From the NCBI GenBank assembly GCA_946800325.1, contig OX326959.1:45817566-45881565 (forward strand): DNA of 64,000 nt, read 5' to 3'. This document shows positions 47,801-61,542 of this stretch, piece after piece. The position numbers and the translations under genes are program-made. The DNA comes from Luzula sylvatica. Lineage: Eukaryota; Streptophyta; Magnoliopsida; Poales; Juncaceae. The first letter of the stretch is position 1; the number at the start of each line of letters is the position of its first letter. Below the pieces are notes generated by a model. That model was not told where the DNA came from and did not search any database. It saw nothing but the letters and a program-made list of their open reading frames with translations.

Positions 47801-50382
47801 TTTAGTGAACTATTTTGGTCTTTTTTAGAAAAAATTATAATTGATATTTTTTAAGGTGTTAGACTTCAGTTTTTGATTTTTTGCAAAAAAATGGAAAAAT
47901 TGAAATTTGTATGTGTTAGACTTCAATCACGGAGTTTTTTGAGAAAAACATGAAAAATGAAGTATTTTGCTCATTTTAGTGAACTATTTTGGTGTTTTTT
48001 AGAAAAAATTATAATTGATATTTTTTATGGTGTTAGACTTCAGTTTTTGATTTTTTGCAAAAAAATGGAAAAATAGAAATTTTTATGTGTTAGTCTTCAA
48101 TCCCGGAGTTTTTTGAGAAAAACATGAAAAATGAAGTATTTTGCACATTTTAGAGAACTATTTTGGTCTTTTTTATAAAAAATGATAATTGATATTTTTG
48201 AAGGTATTAGACTTCATTTTTTGATTTTTTGCAAAAAATTGGAAAAATTTAAATTTGTATGTGTTACTCTTCAATAACGGAATTTTTTGAGAAAATCATG
48301 AAAAATGAAGTATTTTGCTTATTTTAGAGAACTATTTTGATCTTTTTTAGACTTCAGTTTTTTATTTTTTGCAAAAAATTGGAAAAATCGAAATTTGTAT
48401 GTGTTAGTCTTCAATCACGGAATTTTTTGAGAAAATCATGAAAAATGAAGTATCTTGCTCATTTTAGAGAACTGTTTTGGTCATTTTTAGAAAAAATGAT
48501 AATTGATATTTTTGAAGGTGTTAGACTTCAGTTTTTGATTTTATGCAAAAAATAGCAAAAATAGAAATTTGTATGTGGTAGTCTTCAATCCCGGAGTTTT
48601 TTGAGAAAAACATGAAAAATGAAGTATTTTGCTCATTTTAGAGAACTATTTTGGTCTTTTTTAGAAAAAATGATAATTGATATTTTTGAAGGTGTTAGAC
48701 TTCATTTTTTGATTTTTTGCAAAAAATTGGAAAAATTGGAATTTGTATGTGTTACTCTTCAATCACGGAATTTTTTGAGAAAATCATGAAAAATGAAGTA
48801 TTTTGCTTATTTTAGAGAACTATTTTGATCTTTTTTAGAAAAAATGATAATTGATATTTTTGAAGGTGTTAGACTTCAGTTTTTTATTTTATGCAAAAAA
48901 TAGGAAAAATAGAAATGTGTATGTGTTAGTCTTCAATCCCGGAGTTTTTCGAGAAAAACATGAAAAATGAAGTATTTTGCTCATTTTAGAGAACTATTTT
49001 GGTCTTTTTTAGAAAAAAATGATAATTGATATTTTTGAAGGTGTTAGACTTCAGTTTTTGATTTTTTGCAAAAAATTGAAATTTGTATGTGTTAGTCTTC
49101 AATCACGGAATTTTTTGAGAAAAACTTGAAAAATGAAGTATTTTGCTCATTTTAGGGAACTATTTTGTTCTTTTTTAGGAAAAATGATAATTGATATTTT
49201 TGAAGGTGTTAGACTTCAGTTTTTGATTTTTTGCAAAAAATTGGAAAAATTGAAATTTGTATGTATTAGTCTTTAATCCCGGAGTTTTTTGAGAAAAACA
49301 TGAAAAATGAAGTATTTTCCTCATTTTAGTGAACTATTTTGGACTTTTTTAGAAAAAATGATAATTGATATTTTTTAAGGTGTTAGACTTCAGTTTTTGA
49401 TTTTTTGCAAAAAATTGGAAAAATTGAAATTTGTATATGTTAGTCTTCAATCAAGGAATTTTTTGAGAAAAACATGACAAATGAAGTATTTTGCTCATTT
49501 TAGAGAACTATTTTGGTCTTTTTTAGAAAAAATGATAATTGATATTTTTGAAGGTGTTAGACTTCAGTTTTTGATTTTTTGCAAAAAATTGGAAAATTTG
49601 AAATTTGTATGTGTTACTCTTCAATCACGGAATGTTTTGAGAAAATCATGAAAAATGAAGTAGTTTGCTCATTTTAGAGAACTATTTTGGTCTTTTTTAG
49701 AAAAAATGATAATTGATATTTTTGAAGGTGTTAGACTTCAGTTTTTGATTTTATGCAAAAAATAGGAAAAATATAAATTTGTATGTGTTAGTCTTCAATC
49801 CCGGAGTTTTTCGAGAAAAACATGAAAAATGATGTATTTTGATCATTTTAGAGAACTATTTTGGTCTCTTTTACAAAAAATGATAATTGATATTTTTGAA
49901 GGTGTTAAACTTCAGTTTTTTATTTTTTGCAAAAAATTGGAAAAATTGAAATTTGTATGTGTTAGTCTTCAATCACGGAATTTTTTGAGAAAATCTTGAA
50001 AAATGAAGTATTTTGCTCATTTTTGAGAACTATTTTGGTCTTTTTTAGAAAAAATGATAATGGATATATTTGAAGGTGTTAGACTTCAGTTTTTGATTTT
50101 TTGCAAAAAATTGGAAAATTTGAAATTTGTATGTGTTAGTCTTCAATCTCGGAGTTTTTTGAGAAAAACATGAAAAATGAAGTATTTTGCTCATTTTAGT
50201 GAACTATTTTGGTCTTTTTTAGAAAAAATTATAATTGATATTTTTTAAGGTGTTAGACTTCAGTTTTTGATTTTTTGCAAAAAAATGGAAAAATTGAAAT
50301 TTGTATGTGTTAGACTTCAATCACGGAGTTTTTTGAGAAAAACATGAAAAATGAAGTATTTTGCACATTTTAGTGAACTATT
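44864..50382. repeat. Long higher-order repeat, 5519 bp, copy A
   Basis: About 32 monomers including one short unit (48337). Markers in order: TTTTGCAAAATTGG with TTCCATCACGG (45272), CTTTTTTAAAAAAAATG (45911), a second TTTTGCAAAATTGG (~46145), TTGGAC units, GTAGTTTGCTC, TTACAAAAAATG, contracted CAGTTTTTTTTGC (47350), GTTTTGTGTGAAA (~47587), TTTTTTATGGTG (~48020), short unit 48337, a 9-bp-deleted unit (~49072), TATATGTTAG (~49435), CATGACAAATG (~49483) and GATAATGGATATATTTG (~50057). The series restarts at 50383. Confidence 0.9.
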
Positions 50383-53300
50383 TTGGTCTTTTTTAGAAAA
50401 AATGATAATTGATATTTTTGAAGGTGTTAGACTTCAGTTTTTGATTTTTTGCAAAAAATTGGAAAAATTGAAATTTGTATGTGTTACTCTTCAATCACGG
50501 AATTTTTTGAGAAAATCATGAAAAATGAAGTATTTTGCTTATTTTTGAGAACTATTTTGATCTTTTTTAGAAAAAATGATAATTGATATTTTTGAAGGTG
50601 TTAGACTTCAGTTTTTTATTTTATGCAAAAAATAGGAAAAATAGAAATGTGTATGTGTTAGTCTTCAATCCCGGAGTTTTTCGAGAAAAACATGAAAAAT
50701 GAAGTATTTTGCTCATTTTAGAGAACTATTTTGGTCTTTTTTAGAAAAAATGATAATTGATATTTTTGAAGGTGTTAGACTTCAGTTTTTAATTTTTTGC
50801 AAAATTGGAAAAAATTGAAATTTGTATGTGTTAGTCTTCCATCACGGAATTTTTTGAGAAAATCATGAAAAATGAAGTATCTTGCTCATTTTAGAGAACT
50901 GTTTTGTTCTTTTTTAGAAAAAATGATAATTGATATTTTTGAAGGTGTTAGACTTCAGTTTTTGATTTTATGCAAAAAATAGCAAAAATAGAAATTTGTA
51001 TGTGTTAGTCTTCAATCACGGAATTTTTTGAGAAAATCATGAAAAATGAAGTATCTTGCTCATTTTAGAGAACTGTTTTGGTCTTTTTTAGAAAAAATGA
51101 TAATTGATATTTTTGAAGGTGTTAGACTTCGGTTTTTGATTTTATGCAAAAAATAGCAAAAATAGAAATTTGTATGTGTTAGTCTTCAATCCCGGAGTTT
51201 TTTGAGAAAAACATGAAAAATGAAGTATTTTGCTCATTTTAGAGAACTATTTTGGTCTTTTTTAGAAAAAATGATAATTGATATTTTTGAAGGTGTTAGA
51301 CTTCATTTTTTGATTTTTTGCAAAAAATTGGAAAAATTGAAATTTGTATGTGTTACTCTTCAATCACGGAATTTTTTGAGAAAATCATGAAAAATGAAGT
51401 ATTTTGCTTATTTTTGAGAACTATTTTGATCTTTTTTAAAAAAAATGATAATTGATATTTTTGAAGGTGTTAGACTTCAGTTTTTTATTTTATGCAAGAA
51501 ATAGGAAAAATAGAAATGTGTATGTGTTAGTCTTCAATCCCGGAGTTTTTCGAGAAAAACATGAAAAATGAAGTATTTTGCTCATTTTAGAGAACTATTT
51601 TGGTCTTTTTTAGAAAAAATGATAATTGATATTTTTGAAGGTGTTAGACTTCAGTTTTTAATTTTTTGCAAAATTGGAAAAAATTGAAATTTGTATGTGT
51701 TAGTCTTCCATCACGGAATTTTTTGAGAAAAACTTGAAAAATGAAGTATTTTGCTCATTATAGAGAACTATTTTGTTCTTTTTTAGAAAAAATGATAATT
51801 GATATTTTTGAAGGTGTTAGACTTCAGTTTTTGATTTTTTGCAAAAAATTGGAAAAATTGAAATTTGTATGTATTAGTCTTTAATCCCGGAGTTTTTTGA
51901 GAAAAACATGAAAAATGAAGTATTTTGCTCATTTTAGTGAACTATTTTGGACTTTTTTAGAAAAAATGATAATTGATATTTTTTAAGGTGTTAGACTTCA
52001 GTTTTTGATTTTTTGCAAAAAATTGGAAAAATTGAAATTTGTATGTATTAGTCTTGAATCCCGGAGTGTTTTGAGAAAAACATGAAAAATGAAGTATGTT
52101 GCTCATTTTATTGAACTATTTTGGACTTTTTTAGAAAAAATGATAATTGATATTTTTTAAGGTGTTAGACTTCAGTTTTTGATTTTTTGCAAAAAATTGG
52201 AAAAATTGAAATTTGTATGTGTTAGTCTTCAATCAAGGAATTTTTTGAGAAAAACATGAAAAATGAAGTATTTTGCTCATTTTAGAGAACTATTTTGGTC
52301 TTTTTTAGAAAAAATGATAATTGATATTTTTGAAGGTGTTAGACTTTAGTTTTTGATTTTTTGCAAAAAATTGGAAAAATTGAAATTTGTATGTGTTACT
52401 CTTCAATCACGGAATGTTTTGAGAAAATCATGAAAAATGAAGTAGTTTGCTCATTTTAGAGAACTATTTTGGTCTTTTTTAGAAAAAATGATAATTGATA
52501 TTTTTGAAGGTGTTAGACTTCAGTTTTTGATTTTATGCAAAAATAGGAAAAATATAAATTTGTATGTGTTAGTCTTCAATCCCAGAGTTTTTCGAGAAAA
52601 ACATGAAAAATGATGTATTTTGCTCAATTTAGAGAACTATTTTGGTCTCTTTTACAAAAAATGATAATTGATATTTTTGAAGGTGTTAAACTTCAGTTTT
52701 TTATTTTTTGCAAAAAATTGGAAAAATTGAAATTTGTATGTGTTAGTCTTCAATCACGGAATTTTTTGTGAAAATCTTCAAAAATGAAGTATTTTGCTCA
52801 TTTTTGAGAACTATTTTGGTCTTTTTTAGAAAAAAAGATAATTGATATTTTTGAAGGTGTTAGACTTCAGTTTTTTTTGCAAAAAATTGGAAAATTTGTA
52901 ATTTGTATGTGTTAGTCTTCAATCTCGGAGTTTTGTGTGAAAAACATGAAAAATGAAGTATTTTGCTCATTTTAGTGAACTATTTTGGTCTTTTTTAGAA
53001 AAAATGATAATTGATATTTTTGAAGGTGTTAGACTTCAGTTTTTGATTTTTTGCAAAAAATTGGAAAAATTGAAATTTGTATGTGTTAGTCTTCAATCCC
53101 GGAGTTTTTTGAGAAAAACATGAAAAATGAAGTATTTTGCTCATTTTAGTGAACTATTTTGGTCTTTTTTAGAAAAAATTATAATTGATATTTTTTAAGG
53201 TGTTAGACTTCAGTTTTTGATTTTTTGCAAAAAAATGGAAAAATTGAAATTTGTATGTGTTAGACTTCAATCACGGAGTTTTTTGAGAAAAACATGAAAA

Positions 53301-55726
53301 ATGAAGTATTTTGCTCATTTTAGTGAACTATTTTGGTCTTTTTTAGAAAAAATTATAATTGATATTTTTTATGGTGTTAGACTTCAGTTTTTGATTTTTT
53401 GCAAAAAAATGGAAAAATAGAAATTTTTATGTGTTAGTCTTCAATCCCGGAGTTTTTTGAGAAAAACATGAAAAATGAAGTATTTTGCACATTTTAGAGA
53501 ACTATTTTGGTCTTTTTTAGAAAAAATGATAATTGATATTTTTGAAGGTATTAGACTTCATTTTTTGATTTTTTGCAAAAAATTGGAAAATTTTAAATTT
53601 GTATGTGTTACTCTTCAATAACGGAATTTTTTGAGAAAATCATGAAAAATGAAGTATTTTGCTTATTTTAGAGAACTATTTTGATCTTTTTTAGACTTCA
53701 GTTTTTTATTTTTTGCAAAAAATTGGAAAAATCGAAATTTGTATGTGTTAGTCTTCAATCACGGAATTTTTTGAGAAAATCATGAAAAATGAAGTATCTT
53801 GCTCATTTTAGAGAACTGTTTTGGTCATTTTTATAAAAAATGATAATTGATATTTTTGAAGGTGTTAGACTTCAGTTTTTGATTTTATGCAAAAAATAGC
53901 AAAAATAGAAATTTGTATGTGGTAGTCTTCAATCCCGGAGTTTTTTGAGAAAAACATGAAAAATGAAGTATTTTGCTCATTTTAGAGAACTATTTTGGTC
54001 TTTTTTAGAAAAAATGATAATTGATATTTTTGAAGGTGTTAGACTTCATTTTTTGATTTTTTGCAAAAAATTGGAAAAATTGGAATTTGTATGTGTTACT
54101 CTTCAATCACGGAATTTTTTGAGAAAATCATGAAAAATGAAGTATTTTGCTTATTTTAGAGAACTATTTTGATCTTTTTTAGAAAAAATGATAATTGATA
54201 TTTTTGAAGGTGTTAGACTTCAGTTTTTTATTTTATGCAAAAAATAGGAAAAATAGAAATGTGTATGTGTTAGTCTTCAATCCCGGAGTTTTTCGAGAAA
54301 AACATGAAAAATGAAGTATTTTGCTCATTTTAGAGAACTATTTTGGTCTTTTTTAGAAAAAAATGATAATTGATATTTTTGAAGGTGTTAGACTTCAGTT
54401 TTTGATTTTTTGCAAAAAATTGAAATTTGTATGTGTTAGTCTTCAATCACGGAATTTTTTGAGAAAAACTTGAAAAATGAAGTATTTTGCTCATTTTAGG
54501 GAACTATTTTGTTCTTTTTTAGGAAAAATGATAATTGATATTTTTGAAGGTGTTAGACTTCAGTTTTTGATTTTTTGCAAAAAATTGGAAAAATTGAAAT
54601 TTGTATGTATTAGTCTTTAATCCCGGAGTTTTTTGAGAAAAACATGAAAAATGAAGTATTTTCCTCATTTTAGTGAACTATTTTGGACTTTTTTAGAAAA
54701 AATGATAATTGATATTTTTTAAGGTGTTAGACTTCAGTTTTTGATTTTTTGCAAAAAATTGGAAAAATTGAAATTTGTATATGTTAGTCTTCAATCAAGG
54801 AATTTTTTGAGAAAAACATGACAAAAGAAGTATTTTGCTCATTTTAGAGAACTATTTTGGTCTTTTTTAGAAAAAATGATAATTGATATTTTTGAAGGTG
54901 TTAGACTTCAGTTTTTGATTTTTTGCAAAAAATTGGAAAAATTGAAATTTGTATGTGTTACTCTTCAATCACGGAATGTTTTGAGAAAATCATGAAAAAT
55001 GAAGTAGTTTGCTCATTTTAGAGAACTATTTTGGTCTTTTTTAGAAAAAATGATAATTGATATTTTTGAAGGTGTTAGACTTCAGTTTTTGATTTTATGC
55101 AAAAAATAGGAAAAATATAAATTTGTATGTGTTAGTCTTCAATCCCGGAGTTTTTCGAGAAAAACATGAAAAATGATGTATTTTGCTCATTTTAGAGAAC
55201 TATTTTGGTCTCTTTTACAAAAAATGATAATTGATATTTTTGAAGGTGTTAAACTTCAGTTTTTTATTTTTTGCAAAAAATTGGAAAAATTGAAATTTGT
55301 ATGTGTTAGTCTTCAATCACGGAATTTTTTGAGAAAATCTTGAAAAATGAAGTATTTTGCTCATTTTTGAGAACTATTTTGGTCTTTTTTAGAAAAAATG
55401 ATAATGGATATATTTGAAGGTGTTAGACTTCAGTTTTTGATTTTTTGCAAAAAATTGGAAAATTTGAAATTTGTATGTGTTAGTCTTCAATCTCGGAGTT
55501 TTTTGAGAAAAACATGAAAAATGAAGTATTTTGCTCATTTTAGTGAACTATTTTGGTCTTTTTTAGAAAAAATTATAATTGATATTTTTTAAGGTGTTAG
55601 ACTTCAGTTTTTGATTTTTTGCAAAAAAATGGAAAAATTGAAATTTGTATGTGTTAGACTTCAATCACGGAGTTTTTTGAGAAAAACATGAAAAATGAAG
55701 TATTTTGCACATTTTAGTGAACTATT
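50383..55726. repeat. Long higher-order repeat, 5344 bp, copy B
   Basis: Same marker order as copy A but 175 bp shorter. One whole monomer is missing near 52920: CTCGGAG passes directly into TTTTGTGTGAAAAACATG, whereas A and C have an extra monomer between those two features. The remaining 1 bp is an inserted T in ACTATTTTTGG that A has (~46080) and this copy lacks. Its short unit is at 53681. Confidence 0.9.
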
Positions 55727-58494
55727 TTGGTCTTTTTTAGAAAAAATGATAATTGATATTTTTGAAGGTGTTAGACTTCAGTTTTTGATTTTTTGCAAAA
55801 AATTGGAAAAATTGAAATTTGTATGTGTTACTCTTCAATCACGGAATTTTTTGAGAAAATCATGAAAAATGAAGTATTTTGCTTATTTTTGAGAACTATT
55901 TTGATCTTTTTTAGAAAAAATGATAATTGATATTTTTGAAGGTGTTAGACTTCAGTTTTTTATTTTATGCAAAAAATAGGAAAAATAGAAATGTGTATGT
56001 GTTAGTCTTCAATCCCGGAGTTTTTCGAGAAAAACATGAAAAATGAAGTATTTTGCTCATTTTAGAGAACTATTTTGGTCTTTTTTAGAAAAAATGATAA
56101 TTGATATTTTTGAAGGTGTTAGACTTCAGTTTTTAATTTTTTGCAAAATTGGAAAAAATTGAAATTTGTATGTGTTAGTCTTCCATCACGGAATTTTTTG
56201 AGAAAATCATGAAAAATGAATTATCTTGCTCATTTTAGAGAACTGTTTTGTTCTTTTTTAGAAAAAATGATAATTGATATTTTTGAAGGTGTTAGACTTC
56301 AGTTTTTGATTTTATGCAAAAAATAGCAAAAATAGAAATTTGTATGTGTTAGTCTTCAATCACGGAATTTTTTGAGAAAATCATGAAAAATGAAGTATCT
56401 TGCTCATTTTAGAGAACTGTTTTGGTCTTTTTTAGAAAAAATGATAATTGATATTTTTGAAGGTGTTAGACTTCGGTTTTTGATTTTATGCAAAAAATAG
56501 CAAAAATAGAAATTTGTATGTGTTAGTCTTCAATCCCGGAGTTTTTTGAGAAAAACATGAAAAATGAAGTATTTTGCTCATTTTAGAGAACTATTTTGGT
56601 CTTTTTTAGAAAAAATGATAATTGATATTTTTGAAGGTGTTAGACTTCATTTTTTGATTTTTTGCAAAAAATTGGAAAAATTGAAATTTGTATGTGTTAC
56701 TCTTCAATCACGGAATTTTTTGAGAAAATCATGAAAAATGAAGTATTTTGCTTATTTTTGAGAACTATTTTGATCTTTTTTAAAAAAAATGATAATTGAT
56801 ATTTTTGAAGGTGTTAGACTTCAGTTTTTTATTTTATGCAAGAAATAGGAAAAATAGAAATGTGTATGTGTTAGTCTTCAATACCGGAGTTTTTCGAGAA
56901 AAACATGAAAAATGAAGTATTTTGCTCATTTTAGAGAACTATTTTTGGTCTTTTTTAGAAAAAATGATAATTGATATTTTTGAAGGTGTTAGACTTCAGT
57001 TTTTAATTTTTTGCAAAATTGGAAAAAATTGAAATTTGTATGTGTTAGTCTTCCATCACGGAATTTTTTGAGAAAAACTTGAAAAATGAAGTATTTTGCT
57101 CATTATAGAGAACTATTTTGTTCTTTTTTAGAAAAAATGATAATTGATATTTTTGAAGGTGTTAGACTTCAGTTTTTGATTTTTTGCAAAAAATTGGAAA
57201 AATTGAAATTTGTATGTATTAGTCTTTAATCCCGGAGTTTTTTGAGAAAAACATGAAAAATGAAGTATTTTGCTCATTTTAGTGAACTATTTTGGACTTT
57301 TTTAGAAAAAATGATAATTGATATTTTTTAAGGTGTTAGACTTCAGTTTTTGATTTTTTGCAAAAAATTGGAAAAATTGAAATTTGTATGTATTAGTCTT
57401 GAATCCCGGAGTGTTTTGAGAAAAACATGAAAAATGAAGTATTTTGCTCATTTTATTGAACTATTTTGGACTTTTTTAGAAAAAATGATAATTGATATTT
57501 TTTAAGGTGTTAGACTTCAGTTTTTGATTTTTTGCAAAAAATTGAAATTTGTATGTGTTAGTCTTCAATCAAGGAATTTTTTGAGAAAAACATGAAAAAT
57601 GAAGTATTTTGCTCATTTTAGAGAACTATTTTGGTCTTTTTTAGAAAAAATGATAATTGATATTTTTGAAGGTGTTAGACTTTAGTTTTTGATTTTTTGC
57701 AAAAAATTGGAAAAATTGAAATTTGTATGTGTTACTCTTCAATCACGGAATGTTTTGAGAAAATCATGAAAAATGAAGTAGTTTGCTCATTTTAGAGAAC
57801 TATTTTGGTCTTTTTTAGAAAAAATGATAATTGATATTTTTGAAGGTGTTAGACTTCAGTTTTTGATTTTATGCAAAAATAGGAAAAATATAAATTTGTA
57901 TGTGTTAGTCTTCAATCCCAGAGTTTTTCGAGAAAAACATGAAAAATGATGTATTTTGCTCAATTTAGAGAACTATTTTGGTCTCTTTTACAAAAAATGA
58001 TAATTGATATTTTTGAAGGTGTTAAACTTCAGTTTTTTATTTTTTGCAAAAAATTGGAAAAATTGAAATTTGTATGTGTTAGTCTTCAATCACGGAATTT
58101 TTTGTGAAAATCTTCAAAAATGAAGTATTTTGCTCATTTTTGAGAACTATTTTGGTCTTTTTTAGAAAAAAAGATAATTGATATTTTTGAAGGTGTTAGA
58201 CTTCAGTTTTTTTTGCAAAAAATTGGAAAATTTGTAATTTGTATGTGTTAGTCTTCAATCTCGGAGTTTTTTGAGAAAAACATGAAAAATGAAGTATTTT
58301 GCTCATTTTAGTGAACTATTTTGGTCTTTTTTAGAAAAAATTATAATTGATATTTTTTAAGGTGTTAGACTTCAGTTTTTTATTTTTTGCAAAAAAATGG
58401 AAAAAGTGAAATTTGTATGTGTTAGACTTCAATCACGGAGTTTTGTGTGAAAAACATGAAAAATGAAGTATTTTGCTCATTTTAGTGAACTATT

Positions 58495-60018
58495 TTGGTC
58501 TTTTTTAGAAAAAATGATAATTGATATTTTTGAAGGTGTTAGACTTCAGTTTTTGATTTTTTGCAAAAAATTGGAAAAATTGAAATTTGTATGTGTTAGT
58601 CTTCAATCCCGGAGTTTTTTGAGAAAAACATGAAAAATGAAGTATTTTGCTCATTTTAGTGAACTATTTTGGTCTTTTTTAGAAAAAATTATAATTGATA
58701 TTTTTTAAGGTGTTAGACTTCAGTTTTTGATTTTTTGCAAAAAAATGGAAAAATTGAAATTTGTATGTGTTAGACTTCAATCACGGAGTTTTTTGAGAAA
58801 AACATGAAAAATGAAGTATTTTGCTCATTTTAGTGAACTATTTTGGTCTTTTTTAGAAAAAATTATAATTGATATTTTTTATGGTGTTAGACTTCAGTTT
58901 TTGATTTTTTGCAAAAAAATGGAAAAATAGAAATTTTTATGTGTTAGTCTTCAATCCCGGAGTTTTTTGAGAAAAACATGAAAAATGAAGTATTTTGCAC
59001 ATTTTAGAGAACTATTTTGGTCTTTTTTAGAAAAAATGATAATTGATATTTTTGAAGGTATTAGACTTCATTTTTTGATTTTTTGCAAAAAATTGGAAAA
59101 ATTTAAATTTGTATGTGTTACTCTTCAATAACGGAATTTTTTGAGAAAATCATGAAAAATGAAGTATTTTGCTTATTTTAGAGAACTATTTTGATCTTTT
59201 TTAGACTTCAGTTTTTTATTTTTTGCAAAAAATTGGAAAAATCGAAATTTGTATGTGTTAGTCTTCAATCACGGAATTTTTTGAGAAAATCATGAAAAAT
59301 GAAGTATCTTGCTCATTTTAGAGAACTGTTTTGGTCATTTTTAGAAAAAATGATAATTGATATTTTTTAAGGTGTTAGACTTCAGTTTTTGATTTTATGC
59401 AAAAAATAGCAAAAATAGAAATTTGTATGTGGTAGTCTTCAATCCCGGAGTTTTTTGAGAAAAACATGAAAAATGAAGTATTTTGCTCATTTTAGAGAAC
59501 TATTTTGGTCTTTTTTAGAAAAAATGATAATTGATATTTTTGAAGGTGTTAGACTTCATTTTTTGATTTTTTGCAAAAAATTGGAAAAATTGGAATTTGT
59601 ATGTGTTACTCTTCAATCACGGAATTTTTTGAGAAAATCATGAAAAATGAAGTATTTTGCTTATTTTAGAGAACTATTTTGATCTTTTTTAGAAAAAATG
59701 ATAATTGATATTTTTGAAGGTGTTAGACTTCAGTTTTTTATTTTATGCAAAAAATAGGAAAAATAGAAATGTGTATGTGTTAGTCTTCAATCCCGGAGTT
59801 TTTCGAGAAAAACATGAAAAATGAAGTATTTTGCTCATTTTAGAGAACTATTTTGGTCTTTTTTAGAAAAAAATGATAATTGATATTTTTGAAGGTGTTA
59901 GACTTCAGTTTTTGATTTTTTGCAAAAAATTGAAATTTGTATGTGTTAGTCTTCAATCACGGAATTTTTTGAGAAAAACTTGAAAAATGAAGTATTTTGC
60001 TTATTTTAGAGAACTATT
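58495..60018. repeat. 1524-bp internal duplication, first copy
   Basis: Nine monomers: seven of 174, one short (59191) and one of 166 (9-bp deletion, 1-bp insertion). Markers TTTTTTATGGTG (58875 and 60399) and the short unit (59191 and 60715) recur 1524 bp apart. Its last monomer is hybrid: GTATTTTGCTTATTTTAG and TTGATC replace the GCTCATTTTAGGG and TTGTTC found at the equivalent point in copies A and B. Confidence 0.88.
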
Positions 60019-61542
60019 TTGATCTTTTTTAGAAAAAATGATAATTGATATTTTTGAAGGTGTTAGACTTCAGTTTTTGATTTTTTGCAAAAAATTGGAA
60101 AAATTGAAATTTGTATGTGTTAGTCTTCAATCCCGGAGTTTTTTGAGAAAAACATGAAAAATGAAGTATTTTGCTCATTTTAGTGAACTATTTTGGTCTT
60201 TTTTAGAAAAAATTATAATTGATATTTTTTAAGGTGTTAGACTTCAGTTTTTGATTTTTTGCAAAAAAATGGAAAAATTGAAATTTGTATGTGTTAGACT
60301 TCAATCACGGAGTTTTTTGAGAAAAACATGAAAAATGAAGTATTTTGCTCATTTTAGTGAACTATTTTGGTCTTTTTTAGAAAAAATTATAATTGATATT
60401 TTTTATGGTGTTAGACTTCAGTTTTTGATTTTTTGCAAAAAAATGGAAAAATAGAAATTTTTATGTGTTAGTCTTCAATCCCGGAGTTTTTTGAGAAAAA
60501 CATGAAAAATGAAGTATTTTGCACATTTTAGAGAACTATTTTGGTCTTTTTTAGAAAAAATGATAATTGATATTTTTGAAGGTATTAGACTTCATTTTTT
60601 GATTTTTTGCAAAAAATTGGAAAAATTTAAATTTGTATGTGTTACTCTTCAATAACGGAATTTTTTGAGAAAATCATGAAAAATGAAGTATTTTGCTTAT
60701 TTTAGAGAACTATTTTGATCTTTTTTAGACTTCAGTTTTTTATTTTTTGCAAAAAATTGGAAAAATCGAAATTTGTATGTGTTAGTCTTCAATCACGGAA
60801 TTTTTTGAGAAAATCATGAAAAATGAAGTATCTTGCTCATTTTAGAGAACTGTTTTGGTCATTTTTAGAAAAAATGATAATTGATATTTTTTAAGGTGTT
60901 AGACTTCAGTTTTTGATTTTATGCAAAAAATAGCAAAAATAGAAATTTGTATGTGGTAGTCTTCAATCCCGGAGTTTTTTGAGAAAAACATGAAAAATGA
61001 AGTATTTTGCTCATTTTAGAGAACTATTTTGGTCTTTTTTAGAAAAAATGATAATTGATATTTTTGAAGGTGTTAGACTTCATTTTTTGATTTTTTGCAA
61101 AAAATTGGAAAAATTGGAATTTGTATGTGTTACTCTTCAATCACGGAATTTTTTGAGAAAATCATGAAAAATGAAGTATTTTGCTTATTTTAGAGAACTA
61201 TTTTGATCTTTTTTAGAAAAAATGATAATTGATATTTTTGAAGGTGTTAGACTTCAGTTTTTTATTTTATGCAAAAAATAGGAAAAATAGAAATGTGTAT
61301 GTGTTAGTCTTCAATCCCGGAGTTTTTCGAGAAAAACATGAAAAATGAAGTATTTTGCTCATTTTAGAGAACTATTTTGGTCTTTTTTAGAAAAAAATGA
61401 TAATTGATATTTTTGAAGGTGTTAGACTTCAGTTTTTGATTTTTTGCAAAAAATTGAAATTTGTATGTGTTAGTCTTCAATCACGGAATTTTTAGGAAAA
61501 ATGATAATTGATATTTTTGAAGGTGTTAGACTTCAGTTTTTG
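60019..61542. repeat. 1524-bp internal duplication, second copy
   Basis: Repeats the preceding block, including the 9-bp-deleted unit near 61450, but its last monomer is cut by a 61-bp deletion. After it the series returns to the normal order of the long HOR (TATTAGTCTTTAATCCC, TTTTCCTCATTTTAG). Confidence 0.85.
61470..61530. repeat. Monomer with unique 61-bp deletion
   Basis: The sequence reads CACGGAATTTTTAGGAAAAATG. Equivalent sites at 49106-49184 and near 54450-54530 have CACGGAATTTTTTGAG and then, 61 bp further, TTCTTTTTTAGGAAAAATG. The break lies inside T-runs on both sides, so the deletion is microhomology-mediated or slippage-born. Retention of the TTAGGAAAAATG marker shows it arose from the normal copy. 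Confidence 0.85.

Noticed and set aside
49141..49180. Telomere-like TTTAGGG
   Set aside because: It is a single-base variant of TTTTAGAGAAC in one monomer and is not tandemly repeated.
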